NCBI GenBank assembly: GCA_945860265.1
Contig: CAMAQF010000001.1
Location: 167,041 to 231,040, forward strand
Direction of reading: 5' to 3'
Source of the DNA: Emticicia agri
Lineage (GTDB): Bacteria > Bacteroidota > Bacteroidia > Cytophagales > Spirosomataceae
DNA: 64,000 nt
Shown piece after piece: positions 26,811-36,694 of this stretch. Positions within the stretch are counted from its first letter, which is position 1. Each line of letters starts with the position of its first letter. The notes under the pieces are model-generated. The model saw only the letters and a list, made by a program, of their open reading frames with translations, was not told the DNA's origin and did not search any database. A program made the position numbers and the translations under genes.

Positions 26811-28115
26811 TTATTGTCTGTTTCTTACCTCCAGCAATATCTTTTCTACTTCTTTTCTTATTTGGCCTGTTGGCTTAGTAAAATTATTATTCATCAAGCT
26901 AAAAAGGATTATCTTGCCTTTCTTCGTAATTAAATAGCCACTTAGGTTATAAACACCGCTCAATGAACCAGATTTTGCAAATACAAATGGTTCGACATCA
27001 GTTTTAAACATATTCTTCACAGTCCCACTTTTCCCACCATTAGCAAGAATCGAAAATAATTTTTCTTGTGGAAGTTCAGCATAAATTTTCTCCAATAGTT
27101 TAATAATAGAACGGGGAGTAAATAGATTATAACGAGAAAGCCCCGAACCATCAACCCACTTTGGAGCATCAGGAAGGTCTTGTAGATATTTTTCTTTGAT
27201 TGATTTAATGGCAAAAGAAGAATTGATTGAGTCTTTCAAAACTGTGCCACAAAGCAATAATAACTGCTCAGCTAGCATGTTGTCGCTTTCTTGCATCATC
27301 AATCGATATACAGGCTCCGTCGGCATACTATAAAGCGTTTTCGCCGTAGCTGAAACTGGCTCTTTTAGTAAATTTATATTTATCCCAAGCGTATCAATAA
27401 GTAATTGCTGCGTCAGGCCCGTTGAAGTTTTATACGGAATATCTTGTTGATAACCTGATTTTGTCAAAAGAGCTTTTGGTAAAAGAAACTGATTATCGGC
27501 TGCCGTTCGCTCTATTACAGTACCAGTCTCTTTTTTATAAAAACTTTTATCAAAAATACTCGGTTGAGGCTTAGCTTCTCCGTTTTCGATTTTGGTTCTT
27601 ACAATATTTCCGTACATTGGCAAGGGCGACATTTCTACAGTATAATAACTGCTGAAATCGTCCCAAGCCCAGCCAGCTCCAAAATATGGATTAGTGAAGT
27701 TTACATCAGAAAAATAGAATCTTTTTTTACGTTTATATGATTTCAAAAAATCGAAAGTTTTGGTACTTGTAAGGTCTGGGTGGAGGAAAGTTGGGTCGCC
27801 AGTTCCCCAAAAAATCAAGGAATCGCTTTTGATTTCGTAACGAAGTGCAGGAATCGAATCGCCGAGTGTTTTCAAACAAGCATAAAACGTAAACAATTTA
27901 GTATTGGATGCTGGAGTAAAATAGCGATTAGAATTTCGTTCAAAAATTATTTTCTGTTCGCTCAAATCATATAGAGCCATACCCGTCATGCTTTGCGAAA
28001 AGACACTTGAAGTGTCTAGCATTTTTGCATACAGAGATTTACCAGATATGTTTTGATTGGTTTTGCAAGAAAGGCCAACCAATGCTACTAATGATATAAA
28101 TAAAATTTTTTGCAT
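26811..28115 (-). CDS. dacB: D-alanyl-D-alanine carboxypeptidase/endopeptidase, PBP4 type
   Basis: 434 aa penicillin-binding protein of the S13 family, which trims or opens peptidoglycan cross-links in the periplasm. Residues 1-16 are a lipoprotein signal ending in LSC (Cys17). The three active-site motifs are present: SxxK as SNTK (Ser70-Lys73), SxN as SDN (in QESDNMLAEQ), and KTG replaced by KSG (KSGSLSGVYNLSGY). KSG is a seen variant of the third motif and should be functional. The lipoprotein anchor is an addition relative to E. coli PBP4. Monocistronic by its flanking hairpin. Confidence 0.92.
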   Translation of the reverse strand: MQKILFISLVALVGLSCKTNQNISGKSLYAKMLDTSSVFSQSMTGMALYDLSEQKIIFERNSNRYFTPASNTKLFTFYACLKTLGDSIPALRYEIKSDSLIFWGTGDPTFLHPDLTSTKTFDFLKSYKRKKRFYFSDVNFTNPYFGAGWAWDDFSSYYTVEMSPLPMYGNIVRTKIENGEAKPQPSIFDKSFYKKETGTVIERTAADNQFLLPKALLTKSGYQQDIPYKTSTGLTQQLLIDTLGININLLKEPVSATAKTLYSMPTEPVYRLMMQESDNMLAEQLLLLCGTVLKDSINSSFAIKSIKEKYLQDLPDAPKWVDGSGLSRYNLFTPRSIIKLLEKIYAELPQEKLFSILANGGKSGTVKNMFKTDVEPFVFAKSGSLSGVYNLSGYLITKKGKIILFSLMNNNFTKPTGQIRKEVEKILLEVRNRQ

Positions 28116-28168
28116 AATTTTTTACTTTGATTTGTATGCCACAATTTACAGAAAATTATAAAAATAAA

Positions 28169-28203
28169 AACCGTAGAAGCTCAAATTTAGAACTTCTACG
28201 GTT
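28169..28203 (-). terminator. Terminator of the secreted protease gene
   Basis: AACCGTAGAAG (28169-28179) pairs with CTTCTACGGTT (28193-28203), 11 base pairs. On the minus strand it is followed by TTTTTATTTTT. It directly follows the 28221-30908 gene. Confidence 0.85.
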
Positions 28204-28220
28204 AAAATATATTGGTTTTA

Positions 28221-30908
28221 TTATTTATTGACCACAAAACGCTTCACAACTATTCCACTTTCAGTGTGTAGCCTTACTATGTATGTACCAGTAGTTAGGT
28301 CTTTCAAATCTATTTTTTGGTTGAAAGTACTTACATCAGCCAAAAACTCTCTATCCATTACTTTTACACCTTTAGAACTAATCACTTCCATTTTCACTGG
28401 ACCAGGTTTTTGTAAATTTGTCGAAATCAGAATCTCATCAGGGCTGGGATTTGGCGAAAGTGTCAATACTCTCTCAGACGTCTGCTCAGTAGCTAAAATT
28501 GGCGGTGGTGGTGGCACTTGTACTTTTAAGTTATCAATCACCCAACCCCAACCATAAGTAAGCTCATCAGAAAATAATCTGAAACGAATCAAAATTACAT
28601 CACCACCAATAAAATCTCCGCTTGATAACATCTTGATTGTATGGCTCTTATACAATGCCGAAGTAGCCGTACCTCTTGAATCCGAAGATTGATATGATTT
28701 TCCATCAGGACCAACGAATGTTCCATTTACATAATTATTAAAAGCTTTTGTCCAATTAGCGTCTTTGGCCGCATCGTAACCATCTTCAAAAGGCACCCAT
28801 GAAAGCCCACCGTCAAAAGACCCTTCAACAACAACATAATCATAAAAATCTGAATCGCCGAATACAGAGCCTGTTTCACCTGGTTCTACTAAAGCTACTT
28901 CATCAAAAGTGATTGTAGCAGAATCTAAATCTTGTTTCAATTCTATCGGTAATCTAAGCAAAGCAATCGTATTTGATTGTAAATCTTCGTTTCCACCATT
29001 TTTATATGGATGAGCCGAGTGCAAAGCACCATTAGTAAAACCTGTTGGTGTTGCAACTCCCCATCCGCCTACTCCAGCAAAATCATCGTTAATTGCATCA
29101 AAGGTATTTGTGTATACACGAACTGGCGTTTGGGTTTTCAAATTACTTACTACAAATTCAAAGTAATCAGCAGTTGGTGTCACATTAGTTCCGGGCGTAT
29201 TCAAATACGAAGGCAAAACCGTTTTGTTTTTATTTTTTGATTTATCTATTGCCACAATTCTATAAAGTACTCGGTCATTTTGTTTCAATGAACCAAAAGG
29301 CGTTTTAGCTAAATATGCAAAAACATCATTACGCCCTTGTGAGTAAGATTTATCATCGGTAGCAACATTGTATTTTTTAATACCAAATGGTTTTTGGTCA
29401 ACGCCATTAAGTTTATATTCAACATAAACTGTATCAACACCATGCTCGAAGTTATCTTCGATATTAGCAAAAATGTCAGGAAGACCTGTTGTTGACACAA
29501 CCGTCGGCGGATCTGTTGTTACAAATGGTGGCGATGTATCAGCCGTTCCTACACTGAAACCGTAGAAACCTCTGGTTGGAGCTTCGGCTGGTGCAGTATT
29601 TTTACGTTTGTAATTATCATCAACAGTCAAATAATAGCGAATAATTGAACTCGCCTTTGTAATTGGCAGATCGGCTTTGTATTCGTTTGTAGTACCAACT
29701 TTCACCATATTAATTGGCTTGGCATTGGTCATAAGGGTATCATTTTCGGTATAAAATACCTTCGCACTTCCTGCGACCAATGTAGTATCGCTCGTAATAA
29801 TAGCCTTTATGGTTACTTTACTGACGGCGTTTTCAATATTTTTTACTCTTGTATGTGTCAAAGATGTACTTTTCCAACCCATATCTGCAAAAATACCTTT
29901 TACGATTGGGCCTGGGTCTCTGATTACTTCTCGCAAACTTGCGGCAGAGGTCATTAGAGAGTTTTCATTTCCTGAAGGATAAGTAGCATCATTTACGTGC
30001 GATATACTTGAGCCTCCTTGGTAAGTATTAGGAGCATAAATTTTAGGTTTTACATTTTTATTAGCTGCCGTTGCGGTAGGACAATTAAAGAACAAATTAT
30101 CACTCACCATTTGATCTTTCAACGGTACCGATGGGTTTGCAAAATTGGCTGTGCTAATCAATTGTTGCGTGCTACCATTCTCAACAAATTGGTCATAAGC
30201 AAATGGAGCTCCTGTACCGAAACCCCAAGAGCCATTATTTCCGTTCACACGAAGCGAAGCAGTGAAGCCTAAACCATGGCACAATTCATGTAAAACAACT
30301 GATGTAAAGTCAAATTGATTGTTTCCTGGAGCGGCAACGCCTAAGTACCAAGGTGCTGAACTATTAAACTCAGCCGTAATATCTGGCTCATTAAGAGAGT
30401 TAAGTTCTTGACCTGCCAATTTTTCAGCCAAAGCCATTGGATACCAAGTGCCTGCTTTTAATTGCCCAGGAAAATTACGAGTAAAATCAGCGGGTGATGC
30501 TTGCCCTAAGATTGTCCCACCACTCGTTCCGCTTTCAATTGCACGCCAAGTAGCAGTAATACGAATCGGCACGGGCGAGCTAATTAGATTTGCCCAAATA
30601 TCAACAGCCGCTTGAAATGATTTTTGTGCAGCAGGCGAAAAACCATTGTAAGTAACAATAAAAGTTGCCTTAACTGCCGTACTACGAGCTTTTTGACCTT
30701 TAATGGCGTCCTCTACTACTTTGGCCATCGGCACATACGTATTGGCATCTTCAAAGTTTCCCGGACACACAATCATCTTTCCCTTCATAAATTCAATTTT
30801 ATCTGGGTTTGGTGGGCTTATGTCTCCATGGTGTGGCTTGGCCATTTTTTGGGCAAAAACTGAAATTACCACCAGGAGTAATAGGCCAGAAAGGTAAATT
30901 TTTCTCAT
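28221..30908 (-). CDS. Secreted zinc metalloprotease with T9SS type A sorting domain
   Basis: 895 aa. An N-terminal signal peptide (about residues 1-19, LLLLVVISVFAQ) leads to a zincin-type domain whose active site is HELCHGLGF (207-215), an HExxH zinc motif with catalytic Glu208. The middle region (about 340-640) is beta-rich without a named domain. A MAM/concanavalin-like segment (about 640-790) ends in WGWVIDNLKVQV. Residues about 810-895 are the T9SS type A sorting domain (LSPNPSPDEI ... GTYIVRLHTESGIVVKRFVVNK). It should be exported by the Por secretion system and either released or attached to the surface. The substrate is unknown. Confidence 0.88.
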   Translation of the reverse strand: MRKIYLSGLLLLVVISVFAQKMAKPHHGDISPPNPDKIEFMKGKMIVCPGNFEDANTYVPMAKVVEDAIKGQKARSTAVKATFIVTYNGFSPAAQKSFQAAVDIWANLISSPVPIRITATWRAIESGTSGGTILGQASPADFTRNFPGQLKAGTWYPMALAEKLAGQELNSLNEPDITAEFNSSAPWYLGVAAPGNNQFDFTSVVLHELCHGLGFTASLRVNGNNGSWGFGTGAPFAYDQFVENGSTQQLISTANFANPSVPLKDQMVSDNLFFNCPTATAANKNVKPKIYAPNTYQGGSSISHVNDATYPSGNENSLMTSAASLREVIRDPGPIVKGIFADMGWKSTSLTHTRVKNIENAVSKVTIKAIITSDTTLVAGSAKVFYTENDTLMTNAKPINMVKVGTTNEYKADLPITKASSIIRYYLTVDDNYKRKNTAPAEAPTRGFYGFSVGTADTSPPFVTTDPPTVVSTTGLPDIFANIEDNFEHGVDTVYVEYKLNGVDQKPFGIKKYNVATDDKSYSQGRNDVFAYLAKTPFGSLKQNDRVLYRIVAIDKSKNKNKTVLPSYLNTPGTNVTPTADYFEFVVSNLKTQTPVRVYTNTFDAINDDFAGVGGWGVATPTGFTNGALHSAHPYKNGGNEDLQSNTIALLRLPIELKQDLDSATITFDEVALVEPGETGSVFGDSDFYDYVVVEGSFDGGLSWVPFEDGYDAAKDANWTKAFNNYVNGTFVGPDGKSYQSSDSRGTATSALYKSHTIKMLSSGDFIGGDVILIRFRLFSDELTYGWGWVIDNLKVQVPPPPPILATEQTSERVLTLSPNPSPDEILISTNLQKPGPVKMEVISSKGVKVMDREFLADVSTFNQKIDLKDLTTGTYIVRLHTESGIVVKRFVVNK

Positions 30909-31129
30909 AAATCTTAAATTAATCGTCTGTTTGTCAGGATTTCAAAAATATATGTAATTTGTGACAATAGGGTTGCTCTTCAATTATTTCACAAGATATT
31001 TATTCTAACGAAAAAACTAATACTTTTGTTGAATGATTCTTGGTAAATAAAGATAAAACCAATGTTTTGGTATCCAAAATGAATCAAACAAAAATATTGG
31101 TACTTATCCATTTCTCCGATTCACGCTCC

Positions 31130-31137
31130 TATCTTTG
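31130..31137 (+). promoter_or_regulatory. -7 box for recQ
   Basis: TATCTTTG fits TAnnTTTG and lies 30 bases upstream of the recQ ATG. No TTTG was found at the ideal distance upstream. Confidence 0.4.
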
Positions 31138-31167
31138 TACTTAGAGACGTAGTTTTTATTCTTTGCG

Positions 31168-33078
31168 ATGCAGACCCCATTAGAAATATTAAAAGAATTT
31201 TGGCAATATGATTCTTTCCGACCCTTTCAAGAAGAGATAATCAACTCGGTATTGGCACAAAAAGATACACTGACCTTGATGCCAACTGGTGGAGGAAAAT
31301 CTATATGTTTTCAAGTACCCGCAATGGCCATGGAGGGCGTCTGCATAGTCATTACGCCTCTCGTAGCTTTGATGAAAGACCAAGTTGATCAACTCAAACG
31401 CCGAGGAATAAAAGCAGCTGCAATTTATTCGGGAATGCACCGCAATGAAATTGATTACACCCTCGATAATTTTGTTTACGGAGATTTTAAGTTCCTCTAC
31501 GTTTCGCCCGAACGCCTTCTAACCGAAATCATGCAAGTACGCACCAAAATGATGAAGGTTTGCTTGCTCGTGATTGACGAAGCTCACTGTATTTCGCAAT
31601 GGGGCTATGATTTTCGTCCGCCCTATTTGAAAATACCAGAGTTTAGAAAATTTATAGGTAATGCTCCAACAATTGCACTTACAGCTACTGCCACTAAAGA
31701 AGCCCAACAGGATATTATCGAAAAACTCGAACTAAAAAACGTACAAGTTTTTCAACAAAGTTTTGCTCGACCAAATATCTCATATTCAGTATTTTGTGAA
31801 GAAAGTAAGGAACGAAAAGCGTTTGATATTCTACAAAAAGTACAAGGGACAGCCATTGTGTATGTGCGTAGCCGCCGACGAACGAAAGAGTTTTCGGATT
31901 GGTTAAATAAAAGTCGAATCCGTTCAGATTTTTATCATGCTGGACTTTCAACTCCCGAAAGATTCAAGAAACAAGAAGCATGGATAAATAATCAAGTGCG
32001 TGTAATTGTGGCGACCAATGCCTTTGGAATGGGTATCGACAAGCCCGATGTGCGAGTAGTGGTACATCTTGATTTGCCCGAAACACTCGAAGCTTATTAC
32101 CAAGAATCAGGTCGTGCTGGCCGAGATGGGCAAAAAGCTTATGCCGTAATGCTATATAATAGAGGCGATTTAGAAGATATTTTGATGCAAACTGAGCAGA
32201 AATATCCACCCGTTGAAAACCTAAAACGGGTTTATCAGGCTTTGGCAAATTACAAAAACTTAGCAGTTGGCGGCGAGAATTTTGAAAGCTATGACTTTGA
32301 TTTTCAGGAGTTTATTAACAATTTTGGTTTCTCGGCTCATGATACGCATAACGAGCTAAAAGTGCTCGAAGACGAAGGCTTGATTCAATTAAGCGATGCG
32401 TATTACAGTCCGTCGAAGATTTCTTTTAAAGTCGATAACCACGAATTATATAAGTTTCAGATAAAAACACCGAGTTACGATAAATTTATCAAGACACTCC
32501 TCAGAATTTATGGAGGCGATTTATTTACCAGTTACGTCAGTATTTCAGAAGCCACGATTGGCAAATATTTCTTCGGCAGCACGGGCGAAATCGAAAAAAT
32601 GCTTGATTACCTCCAACAAGTGGGAATCCTGACTTATCAAAAGCAAAAAAGTATTCCTCAACTGACATTTCTTACTGCCCGTCAAGACATTAAGTATCTG
32701 ACTATCAACGTTGTAGAAATGCAACGACGTAAGAAAAAAGATTTAGAAAAGGTGGCGTCTGTTGTGCAGTTTACCAATGACACCCGTCGATGCCGTCAGC
32801 AGTTTTTGCAAGAATATTTAAATGAATTTACGAACTTCAACTGCGGTATTTGCGATAATTGCTTAAAACAAAAAAAACGTGATGAACCAATTCCGATAGA
32901 GATTTATACGAAATATAGACAAAAAATTTTGGAAATAATTCCTGCCCCAGTCAATCAAATAGTTGATTATCAGTTTTTTAACAACAAAGATTACGTAAAA
33001 GATGTTATCAGAAAAATGATAGAAAACGAAGAAATAAAATTTAGTGAATTGGGAGTTGTGGAGCGTATCATGCGTTGA
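31168..33078 (+). CDS. recQ: ATP-dependent DNA helicase RecQ
   Basis: 636 aa 3'-5' superfamily II helicase for recombination and stalled-fork repair. The Walker A motif is PTGGGKS (residues 39-45), the DEAH box is VIDEAHCISQWG (about 135-146), and motif VI is YYQESGRAGRDG. The RQC region follows, with the zinc ligands CRQQFLQEYL and CGICDNCLKQ. The protein ends soon after the RQC region, so the C-terminal HRDC domain of E. coli RecQ is not evident. Start and length suit the shorter Bacteroidota form. It precedes the molybdopterin genes but is separated from them by about 85 bases. Confidence 0.95.
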   Translation: MQTPLEILKEFWQYDSFRPFQEEIINSVLAQKDTLTLMPTGGGKSICFQVPAMAMEGVCIVITPLVALMKDQVDQLKRRGIKAAAIYSGMHRNEIDYTLDNFVYGDFKFLYVSPERLLTEIMQVRTKMMKVCLLVIDEAHCISQWGYDFRPPYLKIPEFRKFIGNAPTIALTATATKEAQQDIIEKLELKNVQVFQQSFARPNISYSVFCEESKERKAFDILQKVQGTAIVYVRSRRRTKEFSDWLNKSRIRSDFYHAGLSTPERFKKQEAWINNQVRVIVATNAFGMGIDKPDVRVVVHLDLPETLEAYYQESGRAGRDGQKAYAVMLYNRGDLEDILMQTEQKYPPVENLKRVYQALANYKNLAVGGENFESYDFDFQEFINNFGFSAHDTHNELKVLEDEGLIQLSDAYYSPSKISFKVDNHELYKFQIKTPSYDKFIKTLLRIYGGDLFTSYVSISEATIGKYFFGSTGEIEKMLDYLQQVGILTYQKQKSIPQLTFLTARQDIKYLTINVVEMQRRKKKDLEKVASVVQFTNDTRRCRQQFLQEYLNEFTNFNCGICDNCLKQKKRDEPIPIEIYTKYRQKILEIIPAPVNQIVDYQFFNNKDYVKDVIRKMIENEEIKFSELGVVERIMR

Positions 33079-33164
33079 CCGCTTCCAGTTAGCAGTAATA
33101 TAAGTTTTTTATAAATTAGCAAGAATAATAAAACAATAGCGAACAAGATATTCGCACCACAAAA

Positions 33165-33647
33165 ATGACAAATTTTACGCACATAGATGCCGCTGGCAAC
33201 CCTTCGATGGTTGATGTAGGCGAAAAAGCCATTACCCGACGTACCGCAAAAGCTCGAAGCATCGTGATTTTAGATGATGCTATCTTGGAAAGATTAACCA
33301 ACGAAGAAATTCATACCAAAAAAGGGCCAGTTTTTCAGACGGCTATCATTGCGGGCGTCATGGCCGCCAAGAAAACAGGTGATTTGATTCCACTCTGCCA
33401 CCCACTTGGACTCGAAAACTGCCAAATAACTATTTTTTTGAATGAAAAACGAGAAGTCATCGTTGAGTGCACAGCTTCGCTCACTGGCAAAACCGGCATC
33501 GAAATGGAAGCCTTGACTGGTGCAAGTGTAGCAGCTTTGACGATTTATGATATGTGTAAGGCTTTTTCGCACAATATCATTATTAAAGAAACCCGTTTAA
33601 TTGAAAAAACTGGTGGTAAAAAAGATTTTAAATTAGAGGAAAATTGA
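33165..33647 (+). CDS. moaC: Cyclic pyranopterin monophosphate synthase
   Basis: 160 aa. It converts 3',8-cyclo-GTP to cyclic pyranopterin monophosphate in molybdenum cofactor synthesis. The signature residues are in MVDVGEKAITRRTAKA, the substrate loop KKTGDLIPLCHPL and MEALTGAS. MoaA, its partner in this step, is not in the window. The mobA start overlaps its stop by four bases (TTGA), so the two are translationally coupled. moaE lies 2.5 kb away on the other strand, with unrelated genes in between. Confidence 0.95.
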   Translation: MTNFTHIDAAGNPSMVDVGEKAITRRTAKARSIVILDDAILERLTNEEIHTKKGPVFQTAIIAGVMAAKKTGDLIPLCHPLGLENCQITIFLNEKREVIVECTASLTGKTGIEMEALTGASVAALTIYDMCKAFSHNIIIKETRLIEKTGGKKDFKLEEN

Positions 33648-34204
33648 ATGCTCTTATCCTAGTCGGCGGAAAAAGTTCCAGGATGGGAACAGATAAAGGT
33701 TTACTCGATTATCATGGCAAACCTCAACGAGAACATCTTTTCGGTTTGGCAAAAAAATTTTGTTCAGAAGTCTATTTTTCGTGTCGAGCCGAACAGCGAT
33801 TTTCAGAAAATAACATTATTGATAAATATAAATTAGGCCCGATGGGAGGAATCTTATCGGCTTTTGACTTCAACCCAAACGCAGCTTGGTTGGTCGTTGC
33901 TTGCGATATGCCTTTGATTGATGAAAATAGCTTTGAGGTCTTGATAAATCACCGAAATAAAGATAAAATTGCAACTGCATTTATGAACTCCGAAACCAAT
34001 GCTCCCGACCCTCTTTTCACGATTTATGAACCAAAAGTATTACATTTACTCACCAAATATGTTGATGCAGGAAACAAAAGCCCAAAGGTTTTTCTACAAG
34101 ATAATGATACCGAAATCATCAAATCAGCAAACCTTCGCATGCTAACTAATATAAATACTAAAGAAGAATTTGAGCGAATAAAAAACCAATCGACAATTGA
34201 ATAG
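33644..34204 (+). CDS. mobA: Molybdenum cofactor guanylyltransferase
   Basis: 186 aa. It adds GMP to molybdopterin to give the MGD cofactor. The GTP-binding opening ILVGGKSSRMGTDKGLLDY is typical, and ACDMPLIDENSF is the metal/nucleotide segment. The start is TTG at 33644, overlapping the moaC stop codon; the nearby ATG at 33648 is in another frame that stops after four codons, which supports TTG. The short spacing to the next gene (12 bases) is likely chance, since that gene is a secreted protein. Confidence 0.9.
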   Translation: MNALILVGGKSSRMGTDKGLLDYHGKPQREHLFGLAKKFCSEVYFSCRAEQRFSENNIIDKYKLGPMGGILSAFDFNPNAAWLVVACDMPLIDENSFEVLINHRNKDKIATAFMNSETNAPDPLFTIYEPKVLHLLTKYVDAGNKSPKVFLQDNDTEIIKSANLRMLTNINTKEEFERIKNQSTIE

Positions 34205-34216
34205 TTTATTTATTGA

Positions 34217-35578
34217 ATGAAAAAATCAATCTTACATATTGTCTTGGTGATTTTAATAACTATTAAATCTTTCGGGCAATCGAACGACCAATGCTATGGT
34301 CCAAATATTGGTTCGGGGTCACTTAATGCCAAAACAATGATTGGTTGTGTACCTTTCACGGTCGAAATTAGTAAAAACGATAGTGTAGCCAACGGTCATA
34401 AATTTATCTATGATTATAAAGGGGGCTTACCCACAAATCCAACTGAAATACCTAAATTTACCTACACTGCACCCGGTGCATATAAACTAATGCAGATTAC
34501 GTTCAGAAAAGAAGATGGCAAAGAACTTAGGGTTTGCGGAGTTGTGACAGTACTCGATACAAATAAATTAATACTAAAACCAAAGATTTGCGATAGTAAG
34601 GTACGTTTAGAAATTGCTGATAATAAAAAAGCAGGTTCTCTGCCATACAACTATTGTATGATTGATTGGGGCGATGCCTCGCCACTCGAAATAATAAAAC
34701 TACCTACTTCAAATGTTTCGCATAACTATGCCTCACAAACAGATAAGAAAATAATTGTAAAAGCACATTATGAAGTTGAATTTTGCAGCATAAATAGCTC
34801 TGTTGAGATAAAATTTCCAAAGGTAAATCAACCCCAAATATTGGTTTTTGAAAAAACAGGTGCTGAAAATTTTAGTATTAGTTTTAATAATTTTTCGGGC
34901 GAAGATGTGAGTCTCTTGGGAAATAACTCATTGATTGCTTCAAAACTAGGTGAAATTGGTCAACAAAAAATTACATTTAGCAATACTACTAAAAATGTTT
35001 GTTACGCCATTAAATTAGAAAGCAATTGTTTCCAGAATAATATTTCAAAAGAAATCTGTGATATTGATTTGGAAGTTTTAGCGACCGAAACATCCAACGA
35101 ATTACGCTGGCAAAAACCTCGTCCTGAAACAATCAAAGATTTTACGGTTCTCAAAAATAATGATATAGAACGCGTAGCACAAAGCACAAATTATATCGAC
35201 AATGACATAAAATGTAACCAACAAAATTGCTATCAAATAACATTTAACTCTAATGAAACTGCATTCATCTCAGAGAAAATCTGTTTGAAAAACTCACTGA
35301 TTCCGTGTTTTACAAGTATTCCAATTTACATACCACAGAGTTTTAGTCCAAATAATGATGGTTTCAATGATTCTTTTTCAATTTTAGGGGAGGATGATAA
35401 ATTTGTAAGCCTTAGTATTTATGACCAAAAAGGTAAATTAATCGCGACTCTGACGAATCTGAAAGAATCGTGGAGCGGCGAAAACTTTCAAATAGGCATT
35501 TATCCTTACCGACTCAAAGCAAAAAACCAACGTAATAATGAAATCGAAATAATGGGGAAGGTGATGTTGGTGAGGTAA
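34217..35578 (+). CDS. PKD-like protein with T9SS type B (CHU_C) sorting domain
   Basis: 453 aa secreted surface protein. The signal peptide is about residues 1-21 (IVLVILITIKSFGQS). A PKD-like beta domain follows (about 25-115, FTVEISKNDSVANGH through FTYTAPGAYKLMQITF). The middle is beta-rich with paired cysteines. The C-terminal domain from about residue 370 (YIPQSFSPNNDGFNDSF) through LKAKNQRNNEIEIMGKVMLVR is the gliding-motility-associated, type B T9SS signal. The domain keeps proteins on the cell surface or delivers them outside. It lies in the same direction as mobA but is functionally unrelated. Confidence 0.87.
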   Translation: MKKSILHIVLVILITIKSFGQSNDQCYGPNIGSGSLNAKTMIGCVPFTVEISKNDSVANGHKFIYDYKGGLPTNPTEIPKFTYTAPGAYKLMQITFRKEDGKELRVCGVVTVLDTNKLILKPKICDSKVRLEIADNKKAGSLPYNYCMIDWGDASPLEIIKLPTSNVSHNYASQTDKKIIVKAHYEVEFCSINSSVEIKFPKVNQPQILVFEKTGAENFSISFNNFSGEDVSLLGNNSLIASKLGEIGQQKITFSNTTKNVCYAIKLESNCFQNNISKEICDIDLEVLATETSNELRWQKPRPETIKDFTVLKNNDIERVAQSTNYIDNDIKCNQQNCYQITFNSNETAFISEKICLKNSLIPCFTSIPIYIPQSFSPNNDGFNDSFSILGEDDKFVSLSIYDQKGKLIATLTNLKESWSGENFQIGIYPYRLKAKNQRNNEIEIMGKVMLVR

Positions 35579-35703
35579 TAGATTAAAAATACACATTTTT
35601 GTTGGATATGTACCCCAAAAAGCCTATTTATTTATTTCCTAAGCGTCTTGGACGTATTGAGTAGGATTACTTCGTGCTTCATAACACGTAGTTTTTAAAG
35701 CCG

Positions 35704-36192
35704 TTAATCAACCACTTCGGCGGTTCGATTACTGGCTTTAATTTTATACATGGTATGTAAAACTAAACAACTCAATTTATTTTTCTTTTTACTTGTAATC
35801 GTCCTTATCTCTTTCAAAACATAAATCTTGTCTTCAATCTGTCTAACAAATTGCAAAATAGGTTTCTGGGTATGGCTTGCCTTTCCTATTAAAACTATTT
35901 CTTCTGAATAAAGAAAAACTTCAAGCATCTTAAAGAAATCCTCCTTTTCTATCGCAACCTGCCCCCTCTTAGCTTCTGAAATAGGATTTCCGTGTTGTTT
36001 GAGTATGTGTAAAATACCATAGTTATCAATATACACCCAACGGTCTGATACATCCAAATCAGTTATAATCTTTATTTGTACGAGTTCTGCTGGAATAATA
36101 AAAAATTCCAATTTTCGATGAAATTGGCCTAAGTTATCTAAACATTCATCATATAAATCATAAATTTTTTGTTTTATTTCTTCTTTTTTCAT
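35704..36192 (-). CDS. Stand-alone BECR-type (PBECR-like) nuclease, unverified
   Basis: 162 aa, no signal peptide, with a basic C-terminal half. The layout HILKQHGN (about residue 67-74), then VLIGKASHTQKPILQF, YVLKEIRTITSKKK and LSCLVLHTMYKI resembles the barnase-EndoU-colicin-RelE-like (BECR/PBECR) nucleases. Those use a conserved His near a KHG motif and a final strand beginning L-V-T-M-Y. They are usually domains of phage polyvalent proteins or toxins; here it is alone. The start at 36192 (MKKEEIK) was preferred over a start four codons upstream. It lies 12 bases after moaE on the same strand. The function is an inference from motif spacing only. Confidence 0.5.
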   Translation of the reverse strand: MKKEEIKQKIYDLYDECLDNLGQFHRKLEFFIIPAELVQIKIITDLDVSDRWVYIDNYGILHILKQHGNPISEAKRGQVAIEKEDFFKMLEVFLYSEEIVLIGKASHTQKPILQFVRQIEDKIYVLKEIRTITSKKKNKLSCLVLHTMYKIKASNRTAEVVD

Positions 36193-36204
36193 TTTAAAAA
36201 TCAA

Positions 36205-36630
36205 TCAAGGCGTAGCTGAAACCCAAACTTCTCCATCTTCAAAAATCTCTTTTTTCCAAATCGGCACGGTTTCTTTGAGCATATCAATTGCATACTCGCA
36301 CGCATCAAAAGCTGCACCACGATGTGCCGCCGAAGCCGCAATTACTACAGGAACTTCGCCAATTTCAAGGTTTCCAACTCGATGATAAATTGCTATTTTT
36401 TTTAACGAAAACTTTTCTAAGGCTTGCTCAGCAATTTTTCTCATCTCCGAAACTGCCATTGGTTCATAAGCTTCAAAATCAAGTCTTAGCACTCGCTTTC
36501 CTTTGGTTTGGTTTCTAACTGTCCCTACGAAAGTTACGATTCCGCCCGAATCATCGATTTTTACAAAATCCAAACAAGCTTGTTCGTTGAGGGTTTTATC
36601 AGATAATATGATTTCGATATGCTGGTTCAT
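36205..36630 (-). CDS. moaE: Molybdopterin synthase catalytic subunit
   Basis: 141 aa. It transfers sulfur from MoaD to cyclic pyranopterin monophosphate to make molybdopterin. Recognisable elements are FVGTVRNQTKGKRV, FEAYEPMAVSEM, HRVGNLEIGEVPV, and the catalytic-lysine segment ETVPIWKKEIF. The start at 36630 (MNQHIEI) is preferred over an ATG seven codons upstream. MoaD and MoeB are not in the window. The only other moa genes here are moaC and mobA on the opposite strand. Confidence 0.92.
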   Translation of the reverse strand: MNQHIEIILSDKTLNEQACLDFVKIDDSGGIVTFVGTVRNQTKGKRVLRLDFEAYEPMAVSEMRKIAEQALEKFSLKKIAIYHRVGNLEIGEVPVVIAASAAHRGAAFDACEYAIDMLKETVPIWKKEIFEDGEVWVSATP

Positions 36631-36694
36631 CAAAAAATGGGTAAGTTTCAAATATTTGATAGATTTTTATGGAGACACTCTTTCTTCGCCAACT

